A model generated the notes under the pieces. That model searched no databases and was not told where the DNA came from. It saw nothing but the letters and a program-made list of their open reading frames with translations. From Candidatus Moraniibacteriota bacterium (lineage in GTDB: Bacteria > Patescibacteriota > Minisyncoccia > Moranbacterales > UBA1568), in assembly GCA_017992575.1 (NCBI GenBank), contig JAGOOJ010000040.1, forward strand, positions 1-5,638: a stretch of DNA of 5,638 nt, given 5' to 3'. Shown here in pieces: positions 5,181 to 5,638 of this stretch. Each line of letters starts with the position of its first letter. Within the stretch, counting starts at the first letter, position 1. The translations under genes and the position numbers were made by a program.

Positions 5181-5638
5181 TACCTCAGAAAATTCTTGAA
5201 ATCGCGGGGGTGCTCCTGCTCATGATACTGATGCAGTATACCTCGATGGGGAAGAGTGATGCTCAGTATTTCACGCAAAACGTGATGCAACTGTTTCAGT
5301 TAGGAACGAACACTGATTCAACAAAGGGAGTCGAAGGAACATGGTCATTGGTTACGGCGGTTGTTGATGGTGATACTCTCAAGGCAGAGGCGGACGGACA
5401 GATGGAAACGATTCGGCTCATTGGTATCGATACTCCGGAGGTAGTCGACCCACGGCGACCCGTGCAGTGTTTCGGTCAGGAAGCATCACAGAAAGCCAAG
5501 GATGTCCTTTCGAATCAACGCGTGCGACTGGTTGCCGATGCGACACAGAGTGAAAGGGACAAATATGGCCGTCTCCTCCGTTATGTTTTTTTGGAAGATG
5601 GTACTTCATTCAATCAACTCATGATTGAAGAAGGATAT
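5177..5638 (+). CDS. Membrane-anchored thermonuclease (SNase family), 3' end outside the window
   Basis: The frame is open from ATG 5177 to the window edge (154 codons seen) and encodes a staphylococcal-nuclease-like protein. Residues 6-19 (ILEIAGVLLLMILM) form a signal anchor or signal peptide, so the enzyme should act outside the membrane. A linker to about residue 55 precedes the OB-fold nuclease domain. Key SNase residues are all present: VVDGDTL (D64, D66), IRLIGIDTPE (R80, D85, E88) and DKYGRLLRY (R132), corresponding to D21, R35, D40, E43 and R87 of the classical enzyme. It should cut DNA and/or RNA with calcium. Only the C-terminal part is missing. The start overlaps the HhH gene's stop as ATGA; GGAAA about ten bases upstream is at best a weak SD. 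Degrading environmental nucleic acid for nucleotides or in DNA uptake is a plausible role but inferred. Confidence 0.92.
   Translation, partial: MIPQKILEIAGVLLLMILMQYTSMGKSDAQYFTQNVMQLFQLGTNTDSTKGVEGTWSLVTAVVDGDTLKAEADGQMETIRLIGIDTPEVVDPRRPVQCFGQEASQKAKDVLSNQRVRLVADATQSERDKYGRLLRYVFLEDGTSFNQLMIEEGY

Overview
The window is 5638 bases of gene-dense bacterial DNA, and every supportable gene lies on the plus strand. It holds seven genes plus an eighth (a thermonuclease) cut by the right edge. The sequence is moderately AT-rich (about 45% GC in two hand-counted stretches of the ABC transporter gene). Several starts lack a Shine-Dalgarno (SD) sequence, and TGA is an ordinary stop, so the standard bacterial code applies. 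Small membrane proteins, a stand-alone GIY-YIG protein, an HhH Cdd1-like protein and a membrane-anchored staphylococcal-type nuclease are compatible with a Patescibacteria (Candidate Phyla Radiation) genome. That placement is an inference with no marker gene behind it.

Left part (1-860). A short DUF2892/YgaP-type membrane protein is followed by a compact single-gene cassette. The cassette has a near-consensus sigma-70-like promoter (TTGACA, 17-base spacer, TATCAT), two TAAGGAG ribosome-binding sites, a 129-residue protein I do not recognise, and a strong rho-independent terminator. The gene is about 55% GC, clearly higher than its neighbours. This is the most novel-looking locus in the window.

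Middle (860-4645). A YdjM/DUF457-family membrane metal-dependent hydrolase has its own extended -10 promoter and a leader hairpin that could cover its ribosome-binding site. Next, from its own probable promoter, comes a complete half-size ABC exporter. A membrane-anchored calcineurin-like metallophosphoesterase follows closely.

Right part (4663-5638). Three DNA-active proteins are packed head to tail: a UPF0213/YhbQ-type GIY-YIG nuclease, a Cdd1-type helix-hairpin-helix protein, and a membrane-anchored SNase-type nuclease. The last two junctions are four-base ATGA stop/start overlaps, so translation is probably coupled. An A8 run with a canonical A_AAA_AAA heptamer sits just before the GIY-YIG stop. 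A -1 shift there would fuse the nuclease to the HhH protein. The ABC exporter, phosphoesterase and nuclease genes have short or no gaps and no visible terminator between them, so they may form one operon.

I see no tRNA, rRNA, CRISPR array, insertion sequence or attachment site. No gene-free stretch exceeds about 130 bases.
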